Origin: an uncultured bacterium
GTDB lineage: Bacteria > Bacillota > Clostridia > Oscillospirales > Ruminococcaceae
Length of the DNA: 64,000 bases
Direction: 5' to 3'
Assembly: GCA_905215965.1 (NCBI GenBank)
Contig: CAJMSD010000003.1
Coordinates: 62,001-126,000 of the forward strand
The notes beneath the pieces were generated by a model that saw nothing but the letters and a program-made list of their open reading frames with translations, made no database searches and was not told where the DNA came from. Shown one piece after another: positions 34,711 through 44,100 of the stretch. The position numbers and the translations under genes are program-made. Within the stretch, counting starts at the first letter, position 1; every line of letters starts with the position of its first letter.

Positions 34711-35214
34711 TCAGATAAACATAATTCCTGCCATAGTACCGAACAGCATACCGACGCTTCGGTACAGCCGGTTTTTCTGCCTGAATTCATCATCACGTCT
34801 GTGCTCGATAAGCTTAATTGATTCAATAACGGTCTCAATTGCCGAGATCTGACCGTCGGTATCACTCGTACCAAGCACGTTGCCAAAGGAGACGAGACAT
34901 TTTTTCTCTTCAGAACCAATGCCGCTATCGAACGTTACGGAGTCTCTCCACAACTCATGAAAATTTTCTCCCGGTACAAAATTAGTCGGAAGCTTCTCTA
35001 TAAAATTCAAATGTCTGTATGAATCCGAATTTTTCAATTCACTGCAAATTTCATAAACATCAAGTCCACGATATCTTACAAGAACGGAAATGTGATCGAG
35101 CATTGCATGAATTTCATGAGCCGTATCACGATACTGCCTTAGCTTGTCCGCAACACATATACCTGCAAGCGTTCCCATAACAAAAAAAACGGCAAAAATT
35201 AATATCTTAATCAT
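34711..35214 (-). CDS. spoIIIAB: Stage III sporulation protein AB
   Basis: A 167-residue membrane protein with an N-terminal helix (1-22) and a C-terminal hydrophobic segment (GMLFGTMAGIMFI); the middle is a helical domain related to the GspF/PilC fold, with SFGNVLGTSDTDGQISAIE as its conserved part. It starts inside the end of spoIIIAA (8-nt overlap) behind GGAGG. Confidence 0.92.
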   Translation of the reverse strand: MIKILIFAVFFVMGTLAGICVADKLRQYRDTAHEIHAMLDHISVLVRYRGLDVYEICSELKNSDSYRHLNFIEKLPTNFVPGENFHELWRDSVTFDSGIGSEEKKCLVSFGNVLGTSDTDGQISAIETVIESIKLIEHRRDDEFRQKNRLYRSVGMLFGTMAGIMFI

Positions 35215-36127
35215 CTGACAGCCTCCTTATATATGAAATTTTTCCGGGGAAGCTTTCTCCGCATAAAAAAACAGCATATTCAAAAACATGGTTGTCAATC
35301 AATTCAGCAGCAAAACTCCGCTCGCGTAACTCGTCATAATTGCCGGCATGAATAGTTGAAACAAATTTAACACCGCTGCCATGTCCGTATAAAATCGCGT
35401 CCACATCGTCAGCCGTGCCGATCTCATCGCAAAAAATGTAATGCGGCGACAAAGTACGAATGGAATCATTTATTGCCAATGCTCGTCCGCTGTTAATTAT
35501 AAGATCGGTCTGCAATCCGATATCAAATTTCGGAATTCCCTTAACCGATGCAGCAAGCTCCCCTCTTTCATCAATAAGAGTAACCTTGCTGCGCTGACTG
35601 CAAAGCCTGCATAGATCACGCAAGATCGTTGTTTTTCCGCTGTTGGCTGTACCGCAGATAAGAACACTGTGCCGACCGCTGCAAAAAATACTATTGAAAA
35701 TTTTCTCGGAGCAGCCAAGGATCTCCCTCGCGAATCTGAAATTGATTGCGTTGATGTATTTAAGAGTACGCTCATCTCCCGAATACTCGCCCGCAACTCC
35801 GACTCTGATTCCGTTGTCAAGAGTAAAAAATCCTTGACTAAGCTCTCTTTTACTGCTATGTATCGAATAACGGCATAAAGAATTGAATATTTCAGATATG
35901 TCAATTTCATTGACTATGACTGCTCCCGAATTAGCGTTTGATATCAACTTACCGTCTATAGATAAAAATTTCAATTCATTATCCATCACTATACTTAATG
36001 GGCGTTCGACTCTAAGGCGTATCTCAGTGATATATTTTATTGACGCATCGGGAATCATTCTCAGTACAGAAGAAATTCTAACGGGCATATATGCCAAAAT
36101 AGTTTCAAAAGTAGATTTATAATTCAT
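35207..36127 (-). CDS. spoIIIAA: Stage III sporulation protein AA (secretion ATPase-like)
   Basis: Cytoplasmic ATPase related to type II/IV secretion motors, thought to power the channel between mother cell and forespore; 306 residues. Walker A is GTANSGKTT (159-167), Walker B FCDEIG near 235; the N-terminal part carries ITEIRLRVERPLSI. The start is the ATG at 36127 behind GGAG; the longer frame has no site. First gene of the complete AA-AH operon. A sigma-E promoter is expected upstream (36130-36180), but I see no convincing match. Confidence 0.94.
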   Translation of the reverse strand: MNYKSTFETILAYMPVRISSVLRMIPDASIKYITEIRLRVERPLSIVMDNELKFLSIDGKLISNANSGAVIVNEIDISEIFNSLCRYSIHSSKRELSQGFFTLDNGIRVGVAGEYSGDERTLKYINAINFRFAREILGCSEKIFNSIFCSGRHSVLICGTANSGKTTILRDLCRLCSQRSKVTLIDERGELAASVKGIPKFDIGLQTDLIINSGRALAINDSIRTLSPHYIFCDEIGTADDVDAILYGHGSGVKFVSTIHAGNYDELRERSFAAELIDNHVFEYAVFLCGESFPGKISYIRRLSDD

Positions 36128-36180
36128 TGGTGTTCTCCATTCCTTTTTTACCATAATATTCAAACGCACTTGAATTTATG

Positions 36181-36210
36181 CAAAAAAACAGCACACATAA
36201 GTGTGCTGTT
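36181..36210 (-). terminator. Terminator of the sugar ABC transporter operon
   Basis: AACAGCACAC (36187-36196) pairs with GTGTGCTGTT (36201-36210); on the minus strand seven T follow at 36188-36182. Confidence 0.85.
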
Positions 36211-36221
36211 TAATACTTGAA

Positions 36222-37136
36222 TTATTCCTTTACACCACCGAGAGCAACACCCTCGATAATGAACCTTGAAAGACAAATGTAAGCGATAATGATTGGAATG
36301 ATACTGAGAGCAATTGCGGTATAAATAATACCATAATTAGCTGTCTTCTGCGAAGATTGCAGCGAACTGAGCATCATAGGAAGTGTACGCAGATTTGTCG
36401 TACCGCCCTTATTAGGATCGATAAGGATCATGTTAGGCGTATAGAAGTTGTTCCAGTTAGCGATAAATGCAAAAATTGCCTGTACCGCAATAGCCGGCTT
36501 CATAATCGGAATAGCAATTGTCAGGAATGTTCTAAACTCGCCTGAACCGTCTATACGAGCAGCCTCTACAATATCAAGCGGGAACGAAGACTTCATATAC
36601 GAACGCATGAAGTAAACTACCGCCGGAGCAGCGATTGCAGGAAGTATAAGCGGAATAAAGGTATTTGTCAAGCCAAGTTTAACCATAAAGCTTACAAAAC
36701 CGGCTGACGTTACCTGTACAGGCACCATCATTACAGCCAGAACAGCTGTATATGAAACATCCTTAAGCTTAAAGTCATACACGTGTATACCATAAGCGGT
36801 AAGAGCAGAGAAGAAAACTGTAAGGAAAGTAGCGCTGATCGTAATAATAGCACTATTCTTGTAACCGACAAGAATGCTGAAATTCTCATTGGTTTTATGT
36901 ACAGAATCCTGAAGGTTCTGCCAAAGCTGATTACTTGGAATAAACAGCTCTTTAATACCGGTAAGGGAAATAATCTGCTGATGGCTTCTTGTTGCATTGA
37001 TAATAAGCAAGTATATAGGAAGCAGACAGATTATAGTCAGAATTACCATCCACAAAAACAGTCCTGCCGATTTCAGTCTGACTTTAAGAGTATAATTATC
37101 TTTGGAAGCTCCATATACGGATTTCATATTACTCAT
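36222..37136 (-). CDS. Carbohydrate ABC transporter permease (MalG type)
   Basis: A 304-residue inner-membrane permease of the CUT1 family with six helices. The EAA loop is EAARIDGSGEFRTFLTIAIP, near residue 192. It forms the channel together with the MalF-type protein encoded upstream; their ends overlap by 4 nt. No ATPase gene is present, so a shared MsmX-like ATPase elsewhere is likely. The start has GGAGG. Sugar substrate is unknown, probably an oligosaccharide. Confidence 0.93.
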   Translation of the reverse strand: MSNMKSVYGASKDNYTLKVRLKSAGLFLWMVILTIICLLPIYLLIINATRSHQQIISLTGIKELFIPSNQLWQNLQDSVHKTNENFSILVGYKNSAIITISATFLTVFFSALTAYGIHVYDFKLKDVSYTAVLAVMMVPVQVTSAGFVSFMVKLGLTNTFIPLILPAIAAPAVVYFMRSYMKSSFPLDIVEAARIDGSGEFRTFLTIAIPIMKPAIAVQAIFAFIANWNNFYTPNMILIDPNKGGTTNLRTLPMMLSSLQSSQKTANYGIIYTAIALSIIPIIIAYICLSRFIIEGVALGGVKE

Positions 37137-38233
37137 ATACTAAGACCTCCAAACTGTTTATTCTGTGATTTAAGCTGCTTAGCCATCTTCTTGCGCTGTT
37201 TCTTCTTAGCGATCTCATCGGTATCTCTGTTAATATGGAAAATAATTGCACCAAGAGCAATTGTAATAATAAACAAGAGAACAGACGCGGCGCCTGAATA
37301 ACCGTAAGACGGCAAAACAGATCCGCTGTGGAACTTACGGTAAATATATACCGCAATAGTTTCAATATTTTCAAGAGGAACGCCCTCTTTACTCGTTGTA
37401 AACAGATAAGGAATATCAAACATCTGAAGTCCGCCGATCATTGAAGTAACGATCGTATAAACAAGGATAGGACTTAAAAGCGGAACAGTGATCTTTCTGA
37501 ATACCTGTCCACCCGAAGCGCCGTCGATACTTGCAGCTTCAAAGAGAGACGGATTGATACCCATAATACCTGACATAAGCATTATCATAGTATTACCGAA
37601 CCACATCCATGTCTGAATAAACATAACAACAACACGCGGTCCCCAAACAGAATTCTGCTTCGTCAAGTTGAAGAATTCACCATCAGAAAGTAAACCTGAC
37701 TGACGTCCAAGAAGTGTAAGCGCACCGTAGTCTGTATCAGCACAAAGCTGGAGGAACAGAACCGAAACTGATGCCGCAGTGATGATATTAGGCATATACA
37801 TAATTACTTTAAAGAAACCTTTGCCCGGGATCTTAAGCTTTGCGTCTGTAAACCAAACAGCAAGAGAAAGAGAAAGGGCAATCTGCGGAATGAAGTTACC
37901 AATCCACAAAATTACGGTATTCTTAAGTGTACGCAAAAAATCCTGATGCTGAACATCAAAAGCCATTGCCGCTTTAGCAGCAGCCTTTACTTCAGAGTCA
38001 GAACTGATAATATCAGCCTTATTATAAGGTGTGCTGAAAAGCAGATGTTTGAAGTTGTCAAGACCTACAAATTTATCCACTTCACTCTGGTTACCATACA
38101 AACTAAGAATGAAAGTATAAATCAAAGGCCATAACTGGAAAAAGCCATATACAATAAAGAACGGCAAAATAAATAAGTAACCATACTTAGCATAGCTGAT
38201 TGACTTGATTCTTCTTTGTGCAGCTGATGCCAT
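37133..38233 (-). CDS. Carbohydrate ABC transporter permease (MalF type)
   Basis: A 366-residue CUT1 permease, partner of the MalG-type protein. The EAA loop is EAASIDGASGGQVFRKITVP, near residue 230. An extra segment between the first two helices (about 65-115) is rich in Lys, Asp and Ala. The start is the ATG at 38233, 9 nt after GAGAGGG; a GTG three codons earlier touches that site. A hairpin separates it from the binding-protein gene. Confidence 0.92.
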   Translation of the reverse strand: MASAAQRRIKSISYAKYGYLFILPFFIVYGFFQLWPLIYTFILSLYGNQSEVDKFVGLDNFKHLLFSTPYNKADIISSDSEVKAAAKAAMAFDVQHQDFLRTLKNTVILWIGNFIPQIALSLSLAVWFTDAKLKIPGKGFFKVIMYMPNIITAASVSVLFLQLCADTDYGALTLLGRQSGLLSDGEFFNLTKQNSVWGPRVVVMFIQTWMWFGNTMIMLMSGIMGINPSLFEAASIDGASGGQVFRKITVPLLSPILVYTIVTSMIGGLQMFDIPYLFTTSKEGVPLENIETIAVYIYRKFHSGSVLPSYGYSGAASVLLFIITIALGAIIFHINRDTDEIAKKKQRKKMAKQLKSQNKQFGGLSI

Positions 38234-38272
38234 AACACACACCCTCTCGTTAAAAAATCTACATTATTAGTT

Positions 38273-38302
38273 AGCTACAGAGGGATGATTCCCTCTGTAG
38301 CT
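38273..38302 (-). other. Intercistronic hairpin between binding-protein and permease genes
   Basis: Perfect 12-bp stem, AGCTACAGAGGG (38273-38284) with CCCTCTGTAGCT (38291-38302), 6-nt loop, no T-run. It probably protects the binding-protein mRNA 3' end or attenuates permease expression. Confidence 0.6.
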
Positions 38303-38327
38303 TAACACTTATATTACGTAAATTAAA

Positions 38328-39803
38328 TTACTGGAGGTCCGGAAGATCAGCATATACCTTCTCAGTGAAAGCAATCTGTGTATCTTCCCATGACTTGCCG
38401 CCCTCGAGGTACTCAGTCTGAACTGCATTTACAAAGTCAGTCTTGATAGTAGCATCGTAAGGAGTGATAAGTCCCTTAAAGTCAATAACCTTAGCATTCT
38501 CGTGGAGAACTTCGAAGTAGTTCTGACCGCCGAGGTTGTTAGAAACATACTCGTTTGTAGACTTGCCTTCGTCAACGATTTCCTGCATTACAACAGTGTT
38601 GTTGCAGTACTCAGGCTTGTCAAGAGCATACTTCTTGATCTGCTCGTTATCGCAAGCAAATGTCTTGATGAATGACTGAGCATCCTCAGCATTATCTGTA
38701 GCAGGATTTACAACGATCCATGTACCGCCCCAGTAGTAAGGTGTAGGTCCCTGACAAACAGCCCACTTGCCGTATGTAGCGCCTTTTTCACCGCCTGCAG
38801 CCTGTGTAAGAATAGCATCGCCGAAGCCCCATGTTGATACGAAGAAGCCCATTGCCGAGCCATCCTGACCTGAAGCATACCATGAAGGATCCCACTGTGG
38901 GTTCTTTGTAACGCCGCCGCAGTCCCAAAGAGCCTTAGCAACGTCAGCAAACTTCTTGCATGAATCGTCAACTACGAGCTCGTTAGAGTCGTTAACCCAA
39001 GCCTGTGTACGTCCGCAAGCGAATGCCTGCCACATACCGTCGAGTGTATCAGCAAGAGCTGACTTACCGCCGGACTTCTCAGAAACTGTCTGAGCAGCTG
39101 CTACAAACTTATCCCAGTCAGCAACCTGCTCCTGCATAGCTTCAGGAGTCTCAACGCCGAGGTATTCCTTAGCAAGGTCAGTTCTGTAAGCGAAGCCGCC
39201 TGCTGCTGCCTGCCACGAAACGCCCTTACGAACGCCGTTTGAATCCTTACCGATTTCGTCTGTGTAGCTGTAGATGTTAGCAAAGTTAGCATCTGAGAAA
39301 CCGAGGTCTGAAAGTGGAGCTGTCTTTGTATCATCATTGATGTACTTAAGAGCCCAGTCAGCTTCGCAGAAGTAAACGTCGAGGTCAGCGTTGTCAAGGA
39401 AGAGCTGATCGTACTTTTCAGAAGCCTTACCGCCGCCTACATCGAAGTTGATGAAGTTAACGTGATCTTCTGAAATACCTGTTGCTTCTTCCCACTGTTT
39501 GAGAAGTGCAGGAACGTCGTCGTCGTTCCAAGCTGCAACTGTGAACTTTTTGCCGCCTGTCTTGAGAGTTGAAGCGATTTCGCCAACCTGAGTTGTGTCA
39601 GTAACTTCGTTTGAAGACTCGCTGCCCTCTTCCGAAGACTCGCTGCTCTCTTCCGAAGACTCGCTGCTCTCTTCTGTAGCAGACTCAGAAGCTGATGATG
39701 AGCTTGATGATGACTTCTCTTCGTCGTCGCCGCATCCAACGAATGCTGTAGCAGCCATAACGAGTGTAGCCATTAAAGCTAATGTTTTCTTAAGATTGTT
39801 CAT
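38328..39803 (-). CDS. Sugar ABC transporter substrate-binding lipoprotein
   Basis: A 491-residue extracellular solute-binding protein (family 1 type). A lipoprotein signal ends at C24 (ATAFVGC). A Ser/Glu-rich spacer (31-64), encoded by 21-bp tandem repeats, tethers the binding domain (about 78-491), which contains FTVAAWNDDDVPALLKQWEE. It captures the sugar for the two permeases downstream. The codon use is markedly optimised (GCT, AAC, AAG), suggesting high expression. The ATG has AAGGAGG and lies after a leader of about 425 nt. Confidence 0.93.
   Translation of the reverse strand: MNNLKKTLALMATLVMAATAFVGCGDDEEKSSSSSSSASESATEESSESSEESSESSEEGSESSNEVTDTTQVGEIASTLKTGGKKFTVAAWNDDDVPALLKQWEEATGISEDHVNFINFDVGGGKASEKYDQLFLDNADLDVYFCEADWALKYINDDTKTAPLSDLGFSDANFANIYSYTDEIGKDSNGVRKGVSWQAAAGGFAYRTDLAKEYLGVETPEAMQEQVADWDKFVAAAQTVSEKSGGKSALADTLDGMWQAFACGRTQAWVNDSNELVVDDSCKKFADVAKALWDCGGVTKNPQWDPSWYASGQDGSAMGFFVSTWGFGDAILTQAAGGEKGATYGKWAVCQGPTPYYWGGTWIVVNPATDNAEDAQSFIKTFACDNEQIKKYALDKPEYCNNTVVMQEIVDEGKSTNEYVSNNLGGQNYFEVLHENAKVIDFKGLITPYDATIKTDFVNAVQTEYLEGGKSWEDTQIAFTEKVYADLPDLQ
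39613..39675 (-). repeat. Three tandem 21-bp repeats in the binding-protein gene
   Basis: Units 39613-39633, 39634-39654 and 39655-39675 differ by one or two bases and each encode a SESSEES-type heptad of the lipoprotein spacer. Copy number could vary by slippage without frameshift. Confidence 0.85.
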
Positions 39804-40235
39804 TAGAATTTTCCTCCTTAAATATGTATATTATATTAAAATAATATAATATCGTTTAGTTGTTGTTCCGCCTGTTTCGAAGTCCAAATACAAAGCATTG
39901 AATGTACTCAGTAGGCTTTGACCGGCCTTTTCGACACGGCAGATTTATTACAAAAGACATTAGTCTGTGTAACCATAAACAGCAGTTGCTAACGGAAGTA
40001 TTCCGCAAGCCCACTCAAATTACAGTATTATGCTCCGCTGTACGCAGCTATTCCTCATTACAGACGTCCTCCGGAATGAGAACCGCACTGTAGTTTACAG
40101 TGATCGCAGCGCTGCGGCGCGCATACTTTTAATATGAGTGACGGACAGTGACCGTCATCGGAAATTGTATAAATATCCGTCTCAATTCATACAACTTGTC
40201 TGATAAGCACATAATCCGACTTACTTTGTATTACA
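39804..40235 (-). ncRNA. Candidate structured leader or small RNA before the ABC operon
   Basis: About 425 nt between the promoter at 40236-40264 and the binding-protein ATG. Bases 39870-40190 are richer in GC than the flanks and hold many short inverted repeats: CACTGTA/TACAGTG (40086-40102), the palindrome CGCAGCGCTGCG (40105-40116), TGACGG/CCGTCA (40140-40157), CGGAA/TTCCG near 39993-40005, CTCATT/AATGAG. No ORF here looks coding. No known riboswitch consensus was recognised. It could be a 5' regulatory leader or an independent RNA ending before the gene. Bases 40265-40425 are AT-rich and featureless. Confidence 0.45.
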
Positions 40236-40264
40236 AATATACCTCATTTTTCGATCAAAGTCAA
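40236..40264 (-). promoter_or_regulatory. Strong predicted promoter of the ABC operon leader
   Basis: Minus strand: -35 TTGACT (40264-40259), 17-bp spacer, -10 TATATT (40241-40236). Initiation is expected near 40229. Confidence 0.65.
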
Positions 40265-40425
40265 TGCTTTCAATCGTTCTTTAATCTTTTTTAGTCACAT
40301 TGTACAGTTTCTACATCTAATTTTGTAACATCTCACACAATTTTTGCCCGATTTTTTTAATAATTACAAAACGGTAAAAAGTTCATTATGTTATTTTTAC
40401 CAAATCTTTCTAAACAATTCTATTG

Positions 40426-41196
40426 CTATTGCCCAACGGTCACAAATTCAATTATCTCCGCGACTTCTTTTTGTTCAAGTTCTTCAACATAGAGCAGTTC
40501 ATATACATGACTGAAGCCTCCGATCGCCTCACGCAGTTGAATTATGCCTTTTGCCGCCGATTCATCGACATACGGCAAGAGCATAAGCTCCTCCTCGATC
40601 GCGGTATTGATGTTGATCGGAGCGATATCCTCCAGCCGCAGGGACGTTTCTCCTTCAAGCTCCGTAACTTCCGTGAACGTTGATTCAGCGGTGATTTCCG
40701 CAGTTGTAACGGTTGATTCCTCCGTGGGAACGTCATAAACTGGATTCTCAACGTAAATATTGTTTTTGATCGCCGAAAATTTTTCCTTGCCGATGCCGTC
40801 AATATTCATAAGCTCCTCAATATTCCTGAAATCTCCGTAATTGATTCTGTAATCGACTATCCTCGCGGCAAGCACAGAGCCTATTCCATAGAGATTTTCA
40901 AGCTCCGCAGCCGTTGCCGTATTTATGTTGAGCCATAAAGGAGCGGTTTCGGTTTCCGCCGCCGTTTGAGTGATTGTTTCAGTATTCCTGAGCGTTGTAA
41001 CCGAAGCGGTTTCGGTCGTGTGCGTAATGTATTCATCATTCCGATAGCCTGCCGACGCCGTTGAACTCACAGCTGCGATATTGATAGTAGTTACGGAATC
41101 TTCGTCGTTTAAGCTTCCCACAGAGGCATAAACCGAAAGTCCAAGAGCACATGCTAATCCTGCCGACATTATGGCAGTTCGAATCTTACGATCCAT
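40426..41196 (-). CDS. Exported double helix-hairpin-helix (ComEA-like) protein
   Basis: A 256-residue protein with an N-terminal signal or anchor (about 8-27), a Thr-rich spacer (to ~85) and two helix-hairpin-helix domains. The first (LNINTATAAELENLYGIGSV, then GIGKEKFSAIKNNI) is a good ComEA-type DNA-binding unit; the second (ININTAIEEELMLLPYVDES) is diverged. ComEA binds DNA during uptake, but no other com gene is near. It starts 1 bp after the protease stop, so the two are co-transcribed, which suggests an extracellular role tied to the protease. Confidence 0.82.
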   Translation of the reverse strand: MDRKIRTAIMSAGLACALGLSVYASVGSLNDEDSVTTINIAAVSSTASAGYRNDEYITHTTETASVTTLRNTETITQTAAETETAPLWLNINTATAAELENLYGIGSVLAARIVDYRINYGDFRNIEELMNIDGIGKEKFSAIKNNIYVENPVYDVPTEESTVTTAEITAESTFTEVTELEGETSLRLEDIAPININTAIEEELMLLPYVDESAAKGIIQLREAIGGFSHVYELLYVEELEQKEVAEIIEFVTVGQ

Positions 41197-41197
41197 C

Positions 41198-44100
41198 TTA
41201 ATTCATTTCGCCGGTTGCCGCAAGCGCGTAATACCTGAGGATTCCCGACGAATCGGAAGAATTTATCTCTCCGTCCTCGTCAAAATCGGCAGCATACAGA
41301 AATTCATCTGTTACGTCTGTTGCCGTTCCTGTGCTTATATCGGCATAATATTTCAAAACAGCCGACGCATCGGTGGCATCTATAAATCCGTCAAAATCGA
41401 CATCTCCTCTTGCTCCGACCGCCATTACTGCAAGCCTTAGCTGAGAAGCAAAGCTGTCATCGTCGGAATAGCTGCGGACAGCAAAGCAAACGCTTCCGTT
41501 TTCAATGGGATATTCAAAAGTTGTGTCCCACTCCAGAGCCATTGCGGTCATAAGCTCTTCTTCGGAAACTCCCCATCTTTTCATCATAAGAGTCTTGAAG
41601 CTTTCGGGAGTATAGCCGTAAGTATCTGCAAGCTTGTTAAAGGCGATCTCGCTCATTTTGCCGCAGAGCTTTCCGTATTCGAGGGTATCGCTGTATTCAA
41701 GGCAGCAGTTATCGTCGGAGACAGTGTACTCGGGCATCTGCTGAGGAGCTGAATCTGCATTAGGAATATCATATACGGCTGCCGCGCTTCCGAACATATT
41801 GTTTCCGGGAGCAACACGCAGGCTTACGCTCTCGCCCGGAATGATGCGGAAAGCTTTATTCATTACCATTCCGGAAGTTATATTCTGACCGTCGATATAT
41901 CTCTTTTCGGCAGGAAGCCATTTATCGCTGCCTGAAATTGAATATTCGACATAGTCCGCAATATCGTTTGAAATAAAATTCAAGGTTTCGTTATAGTAAT
42001 CGATCTCAAGCTGCGGAAGAACCGCGCGTTCGGGAACTGTTATATTCATAGTTTTTTCGTCGAATTCGGCAGTAAGCTCCTGACCGACATAATCGGAAAC
42101 GCTTTCTCCATTGCTGAAAATATGACCGTCAGCGGCAGTTATTACGGCATCGACATTGATGCTCATGGTTTCCTTTTCAAGATCAAAGCTTACGATATCC
42201 CTAAAAATATTCAGCGTTACGGTATTGTTAAGTCTGTTGTCCTGTTCAAGATTTATGATTACCGTATTTTCGCCGTAATCAAGCGGTATTTCATCGGTGT
42301 ACTCATAATTCTGAGCGGCATTTCCGTTTACGGTGACCGATGCTGCCGATATCGGATAGAGCTTTACGGCTTCCGACGAACCGTTTATATGTATGTTATA
42401 TGTATGCGAATCAACTCTCTCGGCATAGCTCATGTCATTTTCCGCTTTTCCGCCTCTTATCGCCGCATATCCGACCGCGGACAGCTCTTCTTCAGCCTGA
42501 GTGTAATTTTTTTCCGTAAAATGGATATAATCGGTCGTAGCTGAAATTTTCATATCCCCCGTTATCGATATAGGAGCCGAATATTTCTGATACGCTCCGC
42601 CGTTGACGGAATACATTATGTCCGAGTCGTCTCCTGCCGAAAGCTCGACCTTTTCGTTAAGAGGAACTCCTCCGGAAATATGAGAAAATTCTACAGAATT
42701 TACCGGATTTGCAAAGGCTTTGAGAGAAATATTTCCCATAACGATTTTAAAATTGCAGGCGTCAAAAACCTCGCGGACTCTTTCGATTTCTTCATCGCTG
42801 AACGCGTCGCTGTAGGAGTCAAGATAAAGCTCGCAGTAGCCTTCCTTTTCCTCGTCGGAAAGCTCATAAACATCATCTGTAACGTCTGTCCAGTTCTTAC
42901 CGTCCTCGCTGTAAAAGCTTTCGTTTTTGCCTGTAAGCTCGCTGATCTGCGAATAGCTGTTATAGCCGCTCAGCAGATAAAGCGATTCGTCAAGCTCGCC
43001 TGTTTTCTTGTTTTCAAGAATATTGCACGACTCCAAAGGGATAACAAATTTGCTGTCCTCGCAGAAAAGTTTCACCTGAACCGCAAAGCTGCTTCCTTTT
43101 TCGATAAGCACGCTTTTGTCAAGATCAATAGTTATATAACCTGTCAGATCGCAGCGTCCTTTTGTCACGGCAGAGGCTTTTCCCGATGCAGGATTTGAAG
43201 GATCTTTCAGATCGGTAAAAATTATGACCTCGTATTCCGTTCCCTGATGATTGATATATGTAGATACAGCCTCAAGCTGCTGCGTTTCTTCGGCGGTAAA
43301 AACATTTGCCATGTAAGACGGCTGATTTATATTTTCATTGTCGTCGGCGCACATCGACTGAGTAGGTATCATAGTATCATGCTGATAATTGGTTGAATAA
43401 TTATCACTTTTATTAATGTCATAAACGGCAAACTCGCAGAGCGACATATCATCATAAGCTATCCAGAAATAACCGTTTTCGCCAAAATGACTTCCCCAGC
43501 TGTTTTTTGCAAGCCATGCTCCGGTATGTCCGGGCATACTTGCTGCCGTGTAATTATCGTCCCAGCCCACGATCGTAACCGAGTGATTTGCCAAAGCATC
43601 GGGATCTCCCGTATATGCGGTATTAGAACCGTAATTATAGCTTGTTGACAAAAACGAAACATCAACGGAATATCCTTCGTACAGGAACTGCTTCGCAAGA
43701 AGATTTACCTTTTCCGCATTACCATGATCTTCGTCGAAATCAAACATATATGCATTTTCAAGATGAAAATCGGACGTATTTTCAAAACGGCGCGCATACT
43801 CGTCATCGCCCGTAAAATAGCCTTTATCGTTTACAAGGCGCTTATCGGTATAGGATAAACGGCTTTCATTGACAGCTCCGTTCCACTGCGCCCACAGATT
43901 CGTTACAACAAAGCAGTTACCGCCGGAATCCAGCACTCCCGTATTTTCTTCTCCGAGATCAATACTGCTGTCTCCGTAATGAGGATAAAAAGCAGTATGA
44001 AGCTCCGCAATATCGACAGAAGGCATATATTTCATAATGCTTGATTCGGCGCTTGCCGCAGAAGCAAAAGTCCAGCAGGTCCCGAACGGATTCTGATTCT

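Noticed and set aside
35207..36127. spoIIIAA as a type II secretion or pilus ATPase
   Set aside because: The ATPase motifs fit both, but the following AB-AH genes fix the identity as sporulation.
39613..39675. Tandem repeats as a CRISPR or mobile trace
   Set aside because: Three direct 21-bp units without spacers, in frame within a lipoprotein linker.
39902..40093. 63-codon plus-strand frame in the ABC leader
   Set aside because: No ribosome site, odd composition, and it covers the hairpin-rich region; more likely chance.
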